DNA of 64,000 nt. Source: Dipodascopsis uninucleata var. uninucleata. Lineage: Eukaryota; Ascomycota; Lipomycetes; Lipomycetales; Lipomycetaceae. The position numbers were made by a program, and so were the translations under genes. The stretch covers positions 248,001-312,000 of the forward strand of contig JAJLTO010000007.1 of assembly GCA_030568195.1 (NCBI GenBank), given 5' to 3'. The notes under the pieces were generated by a model that worked only from the letters and a program-made list of their open reading frames with translations, had not been told where the DNA came from and searched no databases. Shown in pieces: positions 37,622 to 48,745 of this stretch. Positions within the stretch are counted from its first letter, which is position 1; each line of letters opens with the position of its first letter.

Positions 37622-38968
37622 TATTCTGTATAGTAGATGGAGACAAAGTATGGATTAGATTAATAATCAAAATATAATTGAGAAGAAATGTGCCTATATG
37701 TAATTTACTAGATCACTTAATATGAAACAAGAAGTATTTAAGATAAAAGATAGAGAGGTCTACGAGCACATACATATATATATAAATCTATAGTGCTGGT
37801 AATGTGGAAGTACGATTACGGTATGTATGATATAGCGACAGATGATCTCGATCAGTAATGACATTATTTTTGTCCTTCATTGTAAGTTTCTCCACTCGAT
37901 ATTGTTAAAACATAATAATTGGTTGTTTTATAAAATGGCCGCTAGAATGTCTTCCGGCCAATAGCTGCTTATGGATTTTCAATTATGCGCTTAATTCAAT
38001 TAATGCTCGCAGTGTGAAAGTACCTCAAGTCCAGTAGAGCTAAAAAGTATGTTGATCACGATTCTCCACTAGACTGCAGGAATGCCTTCTTTACTGACTA
38101 CTTGAATTTATGCTGGCGTTCTTCTAGATCTACAGTGGTGATGGGCGTTGACGGCTATGATCAGCGTGCGGCTCACCTCATGCAGGGTATTAGGTGAAGT
38201 GACGTCAATGACACTTTTGACACATAGGCTCAATCTTTGATCTATTAATCCAAGAATAAACGGGCCTTATATCTTGTCCGCTTATACAGTAACCAGGAAC
38301 TGAATTCGGGGCACTACATAAGCGACTAGCTGCAATATAGAAATAAATCAGAGCCATTCGATATAAATAACGGCAGATTTTATTTTTGCTCTGTCCTAAA
38401 ATTTATTAATTTAAATTTTTAGTAATCAATGCCCAAGCATAACACTGTTAATCGCTTTTTGAGAACTACCCGCAGATGGAAGTCTTCAAACTTTGAAATC
38501 AGCTCCAATAACCCAAGTACTGTCACATAGCAACGTATATTATGATGCTACGACTTCCACTATATACATATTTACGTAAAATTACAGCTGCCAAAAAGGT
38601 TTATAATTAATATAACGAATATTATGTTTCTGCGAGTACTAGAAACGCGGCCGAAGCTGAGGTCAGACATATGTGAACTTGCTGGAAGTACCTGAGCGCC
38701 AAACCACTACAGTATACGATAATTTCGAAAGAAAGGAAGTGATAATTAAAACCAAAATCAATTGCTTTTACCCGACTTAGCACATACTTGAAATAGAATA
38801 TTTATGGGAATCAGAAATAGTAATTGAAGAGAATAAAAGCTAAGTAATAACGTTTCTTTTAGCGCTAGTAACAGTAATGATAGTAATTATACAACTGTAA
38901 TACTTAGAGAATCAAAGGGATAATTTAACGAACACTTAAAATATACTCTAAATATCGTCTATTCAAAC
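37622..38968. other. Catalase upstream region
   Basis: About 1.3 kb of AT-rich DNA between the catalase start and the 3' end of ARL1. It carries a TGACGTCA site at 38200-38207 and a short AT dinucleotide run near 37772-37784. No gene recognised. Confidence 0.6.
38200..38207. promoter_or_regulatory. CRE-type site TGACGTCA upstream of catalase
   Basis: Perfect ATF/CREB palindrome about 580 bp before the catalase ATG (minus-strand gene). Atf1/CRE control of catalase is established in fission yeast; here it is an inference from the motif and its position. Confidence 0.45.
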
Positions 38969-40052
38969 TTATAACTGCTCTTCTTTGATAACTTCAACTA
39001 GCCTAAATGATAATAAGCTTGTTAGTCTTTTATTGAAATATTTTATATTAAACATAAATCAGGAAACTTATTACCAGTCTAGTCCTTCGGTTAGACCTTC
39101 GCCTTTGATTGCACTGCAAGCAACGATACTCCAGCTTCGGTCCTTCATTCCAACTAATCCAAGCGCTTGAGACACTTCTGGTGCAGTCATAGCTCCGGGC
39201 TGTATCGCAAGAATGTTAGCTCTACTCCTAATATTTTAACGATAAAACATATTATGAAACATCACACACTTGATCTTGCTTGTTTGCAAATACCAACAGC
39301 GCAGAGTCCGTCAGTTCCTCTTCACTTAACATCTCAGTAAGTTCTTCTTTGCAGGTGCCTATACGGTCTCTATCGGTAGCATCAACAACGAAAATAACCT
39401 TTAAATGCATTAGTTAATCCCCCTTTCGCAAAGAATGTACTCTAATATAATACGTACAGCTGCTGTGTTTGCATAATAGCATCGCCAATATGGTCTTATG
39501 CTAGTTTGTCCACCGAGATCCTACAAAAACCAAGCTGTCAGAATGAAACACAACCAAACTATCACGAGATTCTATGAAATACAGAATTTCATTAAGATAT
39601 CACTTACCCAAACATTAAACTTCAAGTTTTTGTATGTTAAAGTCTCGACATTAAATCCAATTGCTGTCATCCTAGTTAACACTAAAACTGCAACTCGAAA
39701 ATTTACTATTATACATACTGGGAACTGTTGTAATAACTTCTCCGATCTAGACATACATAAATTATAAGTCTTCATATCAAAACCATTCTGACAGCTTACG
39801 CATGGCGTGAATTCATACCTGTAATCTGTATAGAATAGTAGTCTTTCCAGCACCATCCAAACCTAAAATAAGGATGCGGATCTCTTTATCACCTCCCCAT
39901 AGTTTTGAGAATATTTTTCCAAATACTTGACCTAAAAATTAAAGAGGAATCAATCACGCCGTCGATTCCAAAGTTGTCAGCCCTATCTTAAGACAATTAA
40001 ATGCTGAAACATGTAACTGTTCCCATGACCGTTCTCATAGCTACCTACCCAT
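38969..40052 (-). CDS. ARL1: ARF-like GTPase ARL1
   Basis: Eight coding exons in transcript order: 40049-40052, 39819-39931, 39719-39746, 39608-39663, 39458-39520, 39270-39398, 39075-39199, 38969-39002. The product is 183 residues, exactly the length of yeast Arl1. It recruits golgins to the trans-Golgi. Gly2 is the myristoylation site ([18 protein letters not shown]). The P-loop is GLDGAGKTT (25-33), switch I TTVPTIGFN, switch II DLGGQ (68-72) and the guanine motif NKQD (127-130). The ending [10 protein letters not shown] matches Arl1 rather than ARF1-type proteins. The first coding exon is only ATG plus G. All seven junctions keep frame; donors include GTAGGT and GTGTGT. Confidence 0.95.
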
Positions 40053-41394
40053 ATTTGCTTTTATATCTATACAACGAAATGCAGAAGCTAGTGTAGCTAT
40101 TGTGATGATTTTGGTTCTATGCTTCCTGCTACTGATTTAGTGCTCGCTTGCACTATGTAATAGGATATTGATTAGTAGTAGTTTCCGAGTTTGTATGCTT
40201 CAAACGCAGAACAGGATATCCGGACTATGCTCAATCACGTCACGTTCGCTTTGGTGTATTTAATTTCCCTAGAGAAGGGAAACTAGCCAAATACTGATTT
40301 TCTATGTCGTTTTGGACAATATTCTAAACACAGACAAAGTTCGTGTCAGCACCTCAATAAGGCCCTTAGCCGACATCTAGAAAGATTAATTACACTAAAT
40401 TCAAATCAATCCTCATCGAAATCCATTAATAAATTGCAATGCTTCTACATTGCATCAATTGTATGGCATTTCATAAGACTTTCTCCATATCTGAATGGCG
40501 ACATGTCTAGCTCTCACAGGTGTACCATCTAGACACCTCTCGCCGACTGAGCCCTTTCAAGCTAAGGGCTCCAAAAAAATGTCTTCAACTTACAATTTCT
40601 CTAATCTCTCGAGATCTTGATTTATCTACACAGATGAGTGATCTGTGCCAATGATGCTCTCAGGTTTCTGTATCTTGAAGCAGAATTTGAAGTATATTCG
40701 GCAGTACAGATACCGAAAACTACTGAAATGTCTATGATGATATCAACTGTAGCTCTTAATAATCCTCATAGAAACCGTTTGTTTAAATGTAGTGCTGCTG
40801 GCAAGACAACATTCCATATTCTAATTGTGCGTAAATACCATAAGTGCCACAACATTGTGGCATTAAGGTAAATGCTTACATAAACTAATATATGCATATA
40901 TTCAGATTTATAATATATGACTTACACCATGTGCCATTCGAAAGACATTTAAGATGGCCATAAGTCAGAAAGAACCGACTAAACAGACAGTTAAGGCATG
41001 AGATAATATAGAATCAACTATATCTAAGATGTGATTTTCATTTCCAGTATTATAATACAATAACGCCCTTTGAATTTGAAACAACTTCTCAGGGAAAAGC
41101 AGTAAAAGTGAACAAAAAAAGAAAGATGGATATCATACAGAGAGAAGTCATCATATTGCTCTTGATAATCAACGATCGAGCAAAACAATAATAGGGAGCA
41201 TAACAAAGACTAGCAGGAATAAAACTAGGAAAATAGAAAACGATCGCGTCATCTTGGTCCTTACTGCTAGATTTCTGAATCACCTGATCGAAGTCAAATC
41301 CCCAAATTTTGTATAAATGTGCCATTAACTTCAGATCTATAGGCTAATATTCACGATATGCAATGGTGTTTCAGTGATTAGAAATTTATACGCT
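40053..41394. other. Intergenic stretch, nothing recognised
   Basis: ARL1 upstream region and the 3' flank of the haem lyase gene. AT-rich, with scattered short frames and no supported gene. Confidence 0.55.
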
Positions 41395-42298
41395 TTACTC
41401 CTTTCGGCCTCCCTCGCCAATTGCCTTGTCCCATATGGACTTGGTGAACAATTCGAGTCGATCTCGACAGCTTTCAAACGAATCGAGGGCAGGTCGAACG
41501 TCCAAAGAAAACGTAGGGTAGCCATCAGGCTCTGGTTCACCCGAATAGTAGTCGATGACATAACGAATCTCTTGCTTCGAGTCTTTTGGCCCATAGCGCA
41601 AAACGGTCCAATCATGTCGATCAAATGGTGGCGGAACAGAGTATTTTGAAGGGTAGATGACGCTCATAAACTGAAGGAATCTTGCTCTTGGTGAAGGAGT
41701 GTCAGGACGACCGGTGAACTTAAGCAGTCTTGGTTCTTTTCCTGTACTCTCGGTATATTTCTGCTCCCACTTGAGAATTTCGCTCCACGCGCCTTCGTTA
41801 AGAAAGTTATGGACATCCACCATTGCCGGAACATCTTCTTCTGGAGTATCCTTGTGACCCTTTCTCACTATGGCGTTAAGCATTTGCTGAGGACTAGGAT
41901 ATTCCCACACACCTTCCGAGGGATTTTCACCGCGAGGAATCGAAGACATCGTACGCTCTGTTGGGAGGTCGATCTTTTGCCCTGACACCTTGTTCGTAGC
42001 TGACAAGTCGTAGGGCATGTTGGTATGAGGATTAATATCGCCCTTTTTGTGCACAACAGGGCACTGTGTGTCTTGCACTTTAAGCTTCGTATGATCCACT
42101 GGACATTTTGAACTAGCTCCGGCTTCCGATTGAGAATTCTATCGTGTCTATTAGCTTAAAATTCTCTCTTCTCTAATCTACGTGCATGAAGAGTAGAAGA
42201 AGCACACAGAATTAGAACTGTTTACAACTACATACCGTTTGTAACCCGTTAGCCACCTCTTCTGGCTTACTGCTTGACCAAAATGGAATCCACACCAT
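41395..42298 (-). CDS. CYC3: Holocytochrome c synthase (cytochrome c haem lyase)
   Basis: Exons 42236-42298 and 41395-42138 give 268 residues (yeast Cyc3 269). Attaches haem to apocytochrome c in the mitochondrial intermembrane space. The N-terminus has two Cys-Pro haem-regulatory motifs (KCPVDH and QCPVVH). The conserved core includes NMPYDLS, EGVWEYPSPQQMLNA, VHNFLNEGAWSEILKWE, GRPDTPSPRARFLQF, PPPFDRHDWTVLR and YVIDYYSGEP. The short first exon (MVWIPFWSSSKPEEVANGLQT) is supplied by a GTATGT/TAG intron. Whether it serves cytochrome c alone or also c1 cannot be settled here. Confidence 0.94.
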
Positions 42299-42760
42299 AT
42301 TAAATTAAGTTAACTAACCAGAAAGCTCAAAATCCTGTGTTGATATCTATTGTGTGACTTTGCTGGAATGTAGAAGTAGTGAAGTAAAACTGAACGAAAT
42401 AAAAATGTTCTAGGATCATCTCGTCTGGTCCGGGTAAATTCGGTCCTCGTCCCTTAGATCATGAAAAGATCACCATAGCGTTCTTAGATATTTAGAGCCC
42501 CAGGTTTCAGTAGAAATAGAAAAATACTGGCAGCAATTTTGCATTCTTCATATTCTGTGGAGGACCGAGTTCACCGTGACGCCATTAAGGAGCCTATTCA
42601 GTTTGCCGTAAACTGGCTTATAAATACTACATCTGTAGGGCGAGAGGTTAGGCACCAACTGCTATTAGTACGATTAAAGAAGTTGGGGCAAATAGAACGG
42701 ACAGAACGAATACGACACGCTCTTCAACCTTAGTATGAAATTAGTCGCAAAACCATACGG
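42299..42760. other. Intergenic, divergent promoter
   Basis: Lies between the divergent haem lyase and CxxC-protein genes. A 64-codon frame at 42539-42733 has no ATG, no splice support and no family match. Confidence 0.5.
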
Positions 42761-43514
42761 ATGGAGTTGATAAGTATATGTGGTGGTGGAAATGCATTGA
42801 TGTCGCCAGAAAATAAACGTAAGCGGAGACCTAATGATGCGATCTGTTGCAGCCCGAAGGTAAGTAATACATAAGAGCTTGAAGTACCGTATTTCTTGTC
42901 AGAATCTCCTAGTAAACAAACTGTGATATTTAGAAACGATACTTTGGAGAGAATGGACAGCATAATTTGGCTGTGGAAATAAATTTTGGTAAAGGACTGG
43001 AGATAGACGTGCCGTCATGCCTACCAAATATGAGACTTGACAGAAGTGCTTCTTTAGATCGTCTAGTGACAGAGAGCTATTTGTCGAAGAATAACTGCCA
43101 TATTGTCGTTCCTGAAATTACTACGCAAATATACGAACATGATACTTTAAAGGTATTTTATGATGAGTTATTACTTATGTTAACATGCGACTATTTTAAT
43201 CTATACTAATATCTGAAAAGGATCAAATCGACGAAAATCACAATGTACATAAGGCACATTCCTGTATCCCTGAAATGAAGATATCACCACCGCACATATC
43301 CTCGCTAACATCAGCAGTTATGCCATCGATACTGCGCGACAGAACTTACCAGCGAAGTAACGATTCTGAAGTCGCGGAGAACGATAAACTGCCCTCGATC
43401 ACACATCCCAAGCGACCTCGGATTATCTATACTATGGGTTATAGATCTGACTGCGATAAATGCAAGGCAAGAGTTAGCGGGCACTATTCGCACATTATAC
43501 TATCAAACAAGTGA
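42761..43514 (+). CDS. Unknown fungal protein with C-terminal CxxC/GHYSH motif
   Basis: Exons 42761-42859, 42934-43152 and 43221-43514 give 203 residues. I do not recognise a characterised family. The N-terminus has a basic cluster (ENKRKRRP) that could be a nuclear signal. The middle is low in hydrophobic residues and likely disordered. The last 30 residues hold the most structured-looking segment, MGYRSDCDKCKARVSGHYSHI, with a CxxC pair and two histidines that could bind zinc. I have a vague memory of similar tails in other ascomycete proteins, which would make it conserved, but I cannot name one. Both introns have good donors (GTAAGT, GTATTT) and keep frame. Confidence 0.65.
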
Positions 43515-43971
43515 GGCATATCTTGCAATACTAACAATTCTTGTTGATATCAGTATTGACTGCTATAGCTCTGTAAATAATGCTTCTGATTGCTGCTGCC
43601 TCACTCTACATTGGATTTGCCTAAATACACAATGTTATGAAATTTCAGATCTGGGTGTATGGAATGTCTAAAATAGCAAGGGTTTGTACAGTGCTTGAAT
43701 ACTTTAAACCTCTAGCCTCTAATATCTAGCTAAATTAATTTGTTTTGTGCGTCTCTTTCATGGATAGCACTCTAATCTGGGTCTTATTATCTTTGCGTAT
43801 ATAATGTAATTATCGCGCCAGGAATAAGATTCTGCGAGATGTATGTATACATACACTATTTTCCTAACCCACCAAATAATTCGTGTCGTATCCAAATCGT
43901 AAATGTTAATGCAAATAAAAATATATACGCAATTATTTGAGCACTTATATTCGAAGTAAAATACAAAAATA
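43515..43971. other. Intergenic, COQ9 promoter
   Basis: AT-rich spacer with no recognisable gene. Confidence 0.6.
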
Positions 43972-44860
43972 ATGATAGGCTGTAGTATTAAGACTGGCCT
44001 TAGAGTATCTTGCCATAAACTGAGTGGTATCCAGGGTGTTGGAATTAGCACGCGTCTATGGAAATCATACCACTCTTACGGGCATCTTGCGGCGAAAGAA
44101 TATACTGGATCACAGGAAAAAATATTGACAGCAGCTTTGAAAAGAGTACCAGAGTTCGGCTTTGTTAAAGATAGTATTGTTTATGGATGCAGAGATGTTG
44201 GACTTTTAGATACTACGCATGCTGGATTCCATAATGGAGTTATGGATTTGATCAGATATCATCTTTACACGCAGAGACAAAAGTTGTCATCAATTGCGAG
44301 TAAAATTAATGAAGATGATCCTATCTATTACTCTCGAGTTGAGAAATTATGCATAGAGAGACTGAAAGGAAATTTTCCGATCATATCGAGGTGGACAGAG
44401 GTATATATCAGTTGTAATCTAAATAACAGTTGAAATTACTAATATAGTCTCGGAGAAATAGGCTGTCGCCGTTATGACCCTTCCTCCTAACTTACCTATC
44501 TCCATGTTAGAATTAAGTGCTCTTTCTGATGATATCTGCTTTTACGCAGGAGATAAGTCTACAGACTTTGACTGGTACATCAGGCGAGCTAGTGTTGCGG
44601 CAGTATATTCGAGTGCAGGTCCGTAACTTCATGAATTTCGTTCTTATTTCATAAACAACAGTAACCTAATTTGATCATATCTAGAGCTGTTTATGACTCA
44701 AGATCAGTCACCAGACTTTCAGCAGACTTGGGATTTTGTGAGGAGAAGAATCGAGAATGTTAACAATGTAAAAAGTGTGATAGATAATGGTAATATTTGG
44801 CTAGCGTTTACTGGTATATCTACATTGAATTTAATCAGATCTCAACTATCGCGAGGCTAA
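43972..44860 (+). CDS. COQ9: Ubiquinone biosynthesis protein COQ9
   Basis: Exons 43972-44400, 44462-44618 and 44685-44860 give 253 residues (yeast Coq9 260). A lipid-binding TetR-fold protein that presents intermediates to Coq7 in the mitochondrial matrix. The N-terminus is presequence-like and Arg/Lys-rich. The family core begins at QEKILTAALKRVPEFGF and includes LLDTTHAGFHNGVMDLIRYHL and AVMTLPPNLPISMLELSALSDDICFYAGD. DFDWYIRRASVAAVYSSAELFMTQDQSPDF runs across the second junction, and the end is IENVNNVKSVI. The second donor is GTCCGT, unusual but the only one that gives the conserved sequence. Confidence 0.94.
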
Positions 44861-45006
44861 GATGACTGATGTATCGCTACGTAACTATTTTTTTATGTTA
44901 AATTAATAGCAACCTTTTCTCATTTATATATTATGTAGATGATATTAGGTATGTGCATACATGCAAAGTAAGAATATACAGGCCACTATCATTGCATAGC
45001 GTGTCC

Positions 45007-46089
45007 TCATTTAGTATTTCGCCCAGCTTTGCCTTCGAATCCAGGTCGCTTTTTCTTTTTCTGCGACTGCTTTTTAACCTTGTGCTTAAGCTTCATTTCT
45101 TTTCTCGCTGCAATATTTTCTTCTCGTTTTCGTTGACGGGAGAGAATACCATGTTTAATCTTTTCTTCACGGTCTCTCCACTCTTTTGCAGACTTTTTCT
45201 TCTGCTGTTGTTGTCTCTTGAGAGCCTTTTTCAGCAACTTTTCATCATCTCGCACCTTTTCTCCCTCGGCTTGCTTAATAGCCCTCTTCCATTTTTCTTT
45301 TGCAACAATTTCCTCTTGGGCTTCCTTTTCCATCTTTGCAATTCGTGCCTTTTTGGCCTCTACATGCTTGAGCTGTCCTAGGAGATCAACAGGTCCTTTC
45401 TTTCTCTTCTTTGGATTTATTGTACCATCCACATCGACTTTCTCTCCAGATAATAAAGATATTTTTGTAAATATTGTACCGTTCATATTCGGATCAGGTG
45501 TTTTTGAGTGGTTTTTAGAAGTTGTCTCTTTGTTTTTGCTAGATTGACTATTGACACTGATTGCATCAGCATTCTTACTCTCCATGTCTTCCTGCTGTCG
45601 TTTGAGCTTAAGCTGCTCCTTTTTCAGCTGTGCTTTCTTTTTTCTGGCTTCCAATATAGCCTGTCTATTTGTAGGCGCACCTGCTATTCCACTTCCCGGG
45701 GCCCTTCTTTGGGCCCTCAATGCCTGAATTTTAGAGGTGAGTCGTTGGCGCAGTTCTTCGATCGTGGGTCCACTCTTAGTTTGTCCCGAAATGTCATTTT
45801 GTTCATTTTCTCTCCTGCTCTCAGACGTAGCTTCCACTTTTTCCAATACAGAATTGATTCTTGTACTCTTTGACTCAGTTAACTTTTCTGATTTGCTTTG
45901 AGAGTTATTGTTGGTACTGTTCTCATCTTTACGTCCACTGTTGGAGTGTTTGCTCATGCTTACTGTGGTTTGCCGTTCAACAACTTCCTTTACTTCTTCG
46001 TCGTCTGCCAGACCGTCAATTTTCAGAACAAACCCTTTACTTTCCTCTTCTTCTGAGTCATTCTCGTTACCTTGAGCCCGTCTAGCCAT
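45007..46089 (-). CDS. RRP14: Ribosome biogenesis protein RRP14/SURF6
   Basis: Single exon, 360 residues from the ATG at 46089. A nucleolar, highly charged protein for both ribosomal subunits. After an acidic N-terminal half come the SURF6 hallmarks: IEELRQRLTSKIQALRAQRRA, NRQAILEARKKKAQLKKEQ, an acidic-basic helical stretch (QLKHVEAKKARIAKMEKE, KWKRAIKQAEGEKVRDDEKLLKKALKR) and the basic C-terminus ending RPGFEGKAGRNTK. Long coiled-coil propensity. It is head-to-head with DPH7: only 157 bp separate the two ATGs, so they probably share a bidirectional promoter. Confidence 0.93.
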   Translation of the reverse strand: MARRAQGNENDSEEEESKGFVLKIDGLADDEEVKEVVERQTTVSMSKHSNSGRKDENSTNNNSQSKSEKLTESKSTRINSVLEKVEATSESRRENEQNDISGQTKSGPTIEELRQRLTSKIQALRAQRRAPGSGIAGAPTNRQAILEARKKKAQLKKEQLKLKRQQEDMESKNADAISVNSQSSKNKETTSKNHSKTPDPNMNGTIFTKISLLSGEKVDVDGTINPKKRKKGPVDLLGQLKHVEAKKARIAKMEKEAQEEIVAKEKWKRAIKQAEGEKVRDDEKLLKKALKRQQQQKKKSAKEWRDREEKIKHGILSRQRKREENIAARKEMKLKHKVKKQSQKKKKRPGFEGKAGRNTK

Positions 46090-46246
46090 ATCTCCTAAAA
46101 CTGAGATGTACAGTTGAATTATAAGAGAAACGCAAGACCGGATCAAGTTTTGAGTATAACAAAAATTAGGAAATTTTTTACTCGTTAACCCCAAACCTAC
46201 ATGATTGACTTCTGCGTATAGTTCTCACGTCAAGATCAAACAAGAT

Positions 46247-47365
46247 ATGGAGCATCTTGATTTAATAACGACTATAGATACCAGTCTACCTCCCTGTGTA
46301 CTGGCTTTCATTCCGGGAAGACAAGATAGACTCATAATTGGAACATATAAGCTCGAAGAGTCTGGCATACGGCATGGAGCACTAGATGTATATGCTTTGG
46401 AGTCAGGACGACTGTGAGTATACGTTGACATCACCCTTGGGATTGTGAACTTACTATGTTTACCATATATGGGTCGTGATTTTTTCTAATATGTATATTG
46501 TACATCTTTCAGGAAATTGATTAAATCAATTACGTCTCCTAAATCGTCAATTCTTGACTTGAAATTCTCTTTCCATGAGAAAACACTACTGGCGACAGCT
46601 CACTCGACGGGGATAATATGTCTATGGAATGTTCAGTGCCTTGAAAGCGGCGATGTCCAAATTGATCTTATATCCGAAAATAACGTTGTCGACTCATCTG
46701 ACATCCTTGTACTATCAATAAGCTTCGGAAATACCAATAGTACATTATTGTCGACGTCGCTATCAAGCGGTGAACTAAAGGTATTCTGCATTGAAACTGG
46801 TCAGTATCTTCGAACCCTACAACAGTCGGCATCAGTTGATGTACACTCGCTGGAAGCTTGGACATCTGTCTTCGGTAACAATGATTCTGTACTGTATAGT
46901 GGTGGTGATGATAGTGCATTGTCTGCTTTTGATTTACGGGTAAATCATCCTATTTGGAAAGATACTCGCTCCCATGGAGCTGGAGTTACTGCAATTCTTC
47001 CTTTTCCTGGAAAAGATAACCAGCTCTGGACAGGTTCATATGATGAAAAGCTCCGATCTTGGGATTTACGTGGGTCCCTAGGACGTGGTTTTCTAGTCGA
47101 CGATGTGTGCTTAGGAGGTGGTGTATGGAGACTGATTCCAGAACCTTTGGAATGTTCTTCAATGCGACCTCTGACACTTGCATGCTGCATGCACGGTGGC
47201 GCTCGAATTGTCGAGTTCAAGCAAGATATTGATGCCTCTTCTGTGGTGAAAACGATTTACAGGAACCATGAGAGTATGGTATACGGTGGTGATTGGTCCA
47301 ATGACGGTCAAACTATCGCCACATGTAGCTTTTATGACAAGAAGTTAAACATTTGGAAGGTATAG
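46247..47365 (+). CDS. DPH7: Diphthine methyl ester hydrolase DPH7 (WD40)
   Basis: Exons 46247-46413 and 46513-47365 give 339 residues. It hydrolyses the methyl ester intermediate in diphthamide formation on eEF2 (yeast Rrt2). The N-terminus (MEHLDLITTIDTSLPPCVLAFIPG, then RLIIGTYKLEE) is the DPH7 pattern. WD repeats follow: LLATAHSTGIICLWNV, LYSGGDDSALSAFDLR, LWTGSYDEKLRSWDLRG and TIATCSFYDKKLNIWKV. The motif HGAGVTAILPFP matches the family's conserved fourth blade. The single intron has a GTGAGT donor. Confidence 0.92.
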
Positions 47366-47488
47366 AATAGCTGATAGTTCTACTAATACTGTGTAGATAA
47401 AGTTTATATAAAATGAAATGCAATTATGAAGCGAGAATCCATGTGTATCTTATAATTATAACATAGCTAAAGTATAAAGCAACGTAAA

Positions 47489-48444
47489 TTAAACGATTGT
47501 CTCTAGCTCTCTTGCATATCCCAGTGTATTCTCGATAATGTTTTCTACAGATACGCGGTTCTCAAGAGTCTCATTAGATTCTTGTGGGAAGTATACCCGG
47601 TCGTTCTTTACTATCCAGCCGCGCTATAGGTAATAATTAGAGAGAATCAAAATAATGAATTTCATAATTATAGTCTGTTTTATTGTAGCATACCTCTTCG
47701 ATAAAATTATGGAATTCCATTTGCGAGTTGAAAAATAAAAGATGCTCTGCATTGACAACCGGTAATGAAGAGTAAGCCTTTTCTGAACAACTTGCGATAT
47801 CATTTCTCATAGTATTGATTAAGATCTATCACAGTTAGTAATTTCTCCTCATTCCTCTCATGTTCAACTCGTATAGACAAGTCAAATCCTTATATCAACT
47901 ACAAGATACTACTACTTACATCAGCAAATACTGTAAACTCCTCGGCAGGGACTTCGCTCTGCATTGTTGTGGCATTCCATACTTTATCATAACTTCCTTC
48001 CATCAACCATCGCTCCAACATAACCGGATATCTTATATAAGGGTCAGTCTCAGCCTCATCCTCCAATGTCTCCAAGAGGGTATGAAATTCAGCGATTTCG
48101 TTTCTCGATAACAGTAAGAGTAGGCGAAGCGCAGTTAACTTCTTTGCGTTTGCTGATTCGGGTGTCAACTTTGTCTTAGATGTGTAGAACGGTGCCAGCT
48201 GCAGAATGTATCGATTAAATAGGACATCATCTCTTAAATGAATAGACGTAAGTGCTCCAATCTCTAGAATATCTCTAGCAATGACCAGCTGGTGTAGATC
48301 AGACGATGGAAGAGGAACAAGAATATTTAGCTGAGAAAGCAGTACTTTCAGCGGCGGTAACAGTTGCGCGCATTTCTTGTAATCTTTAGTAGAAAATGCA
48401 CCTACAAGTTCCTGTGTCATCGATTCAAATGATTTCTGTGGCAT
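47489..48444 (-). CDS. RPN12: 26S proteasome lid subunit RPN12
   Basis: Exons 47920-48444, 47694-47825 and 47489-47623 give 263 residues (yeast Rpn12 274). The last subunit to join the proteasome lid. A helical N-terminal half (FHTLLETL, DPYIRYPVMLERWLMEGSYDKVWNA) leads to a PCI/winged-helix C-terminus: FADILINTMRNDIASCSEKAY, LPVVNAEHLLFF and GWIVKNDRVYFP. Both introns (94 and 70 nt) have clear GT/AG ends and the joined sequence is continuous with the family. Confidence 0.95.
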
Positions 48445-48745
48445 TGTCGTTTGTTTCAGCCTATTAAAATAAATGTGTGATGGGTCCAAGTATCATCAAT
48501 GATTCTATCACTAGATTGCTAAGTCAAAATGTAGTCTTCAGGATTATTAAAAGAATGTCGTGGATAAATATACCCTTACCCAGATGAAAATATTTCTATT
48601 TCTGCCTTTCGACTCTCTCTACTATTATTAACACTGGATGAACGAGATGAGAAAATTTTTACTTTCAGCAAATTTTTAATATGATTTATCTAAAATCTTT
48701 TAAGGATGAAAATTTGACAGAAGCTCTCACATGAGGTTTTAATGG
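48445..48745. other. Divergent promoter RPN12/MTQ1
   Basis: 301 bp between the ATGs of RPN12 (minus) and MTQ1 (plus), AT-rich, no recognisable element. Confidence 0.5.

Noticed and set aside
42539-42733. 64-codon plus-strand frame before the CxxC gene
   Set aside because: Starts at TTG with no internal ATG, ends at TAG, and no splice sites connect it to the downstream gene.
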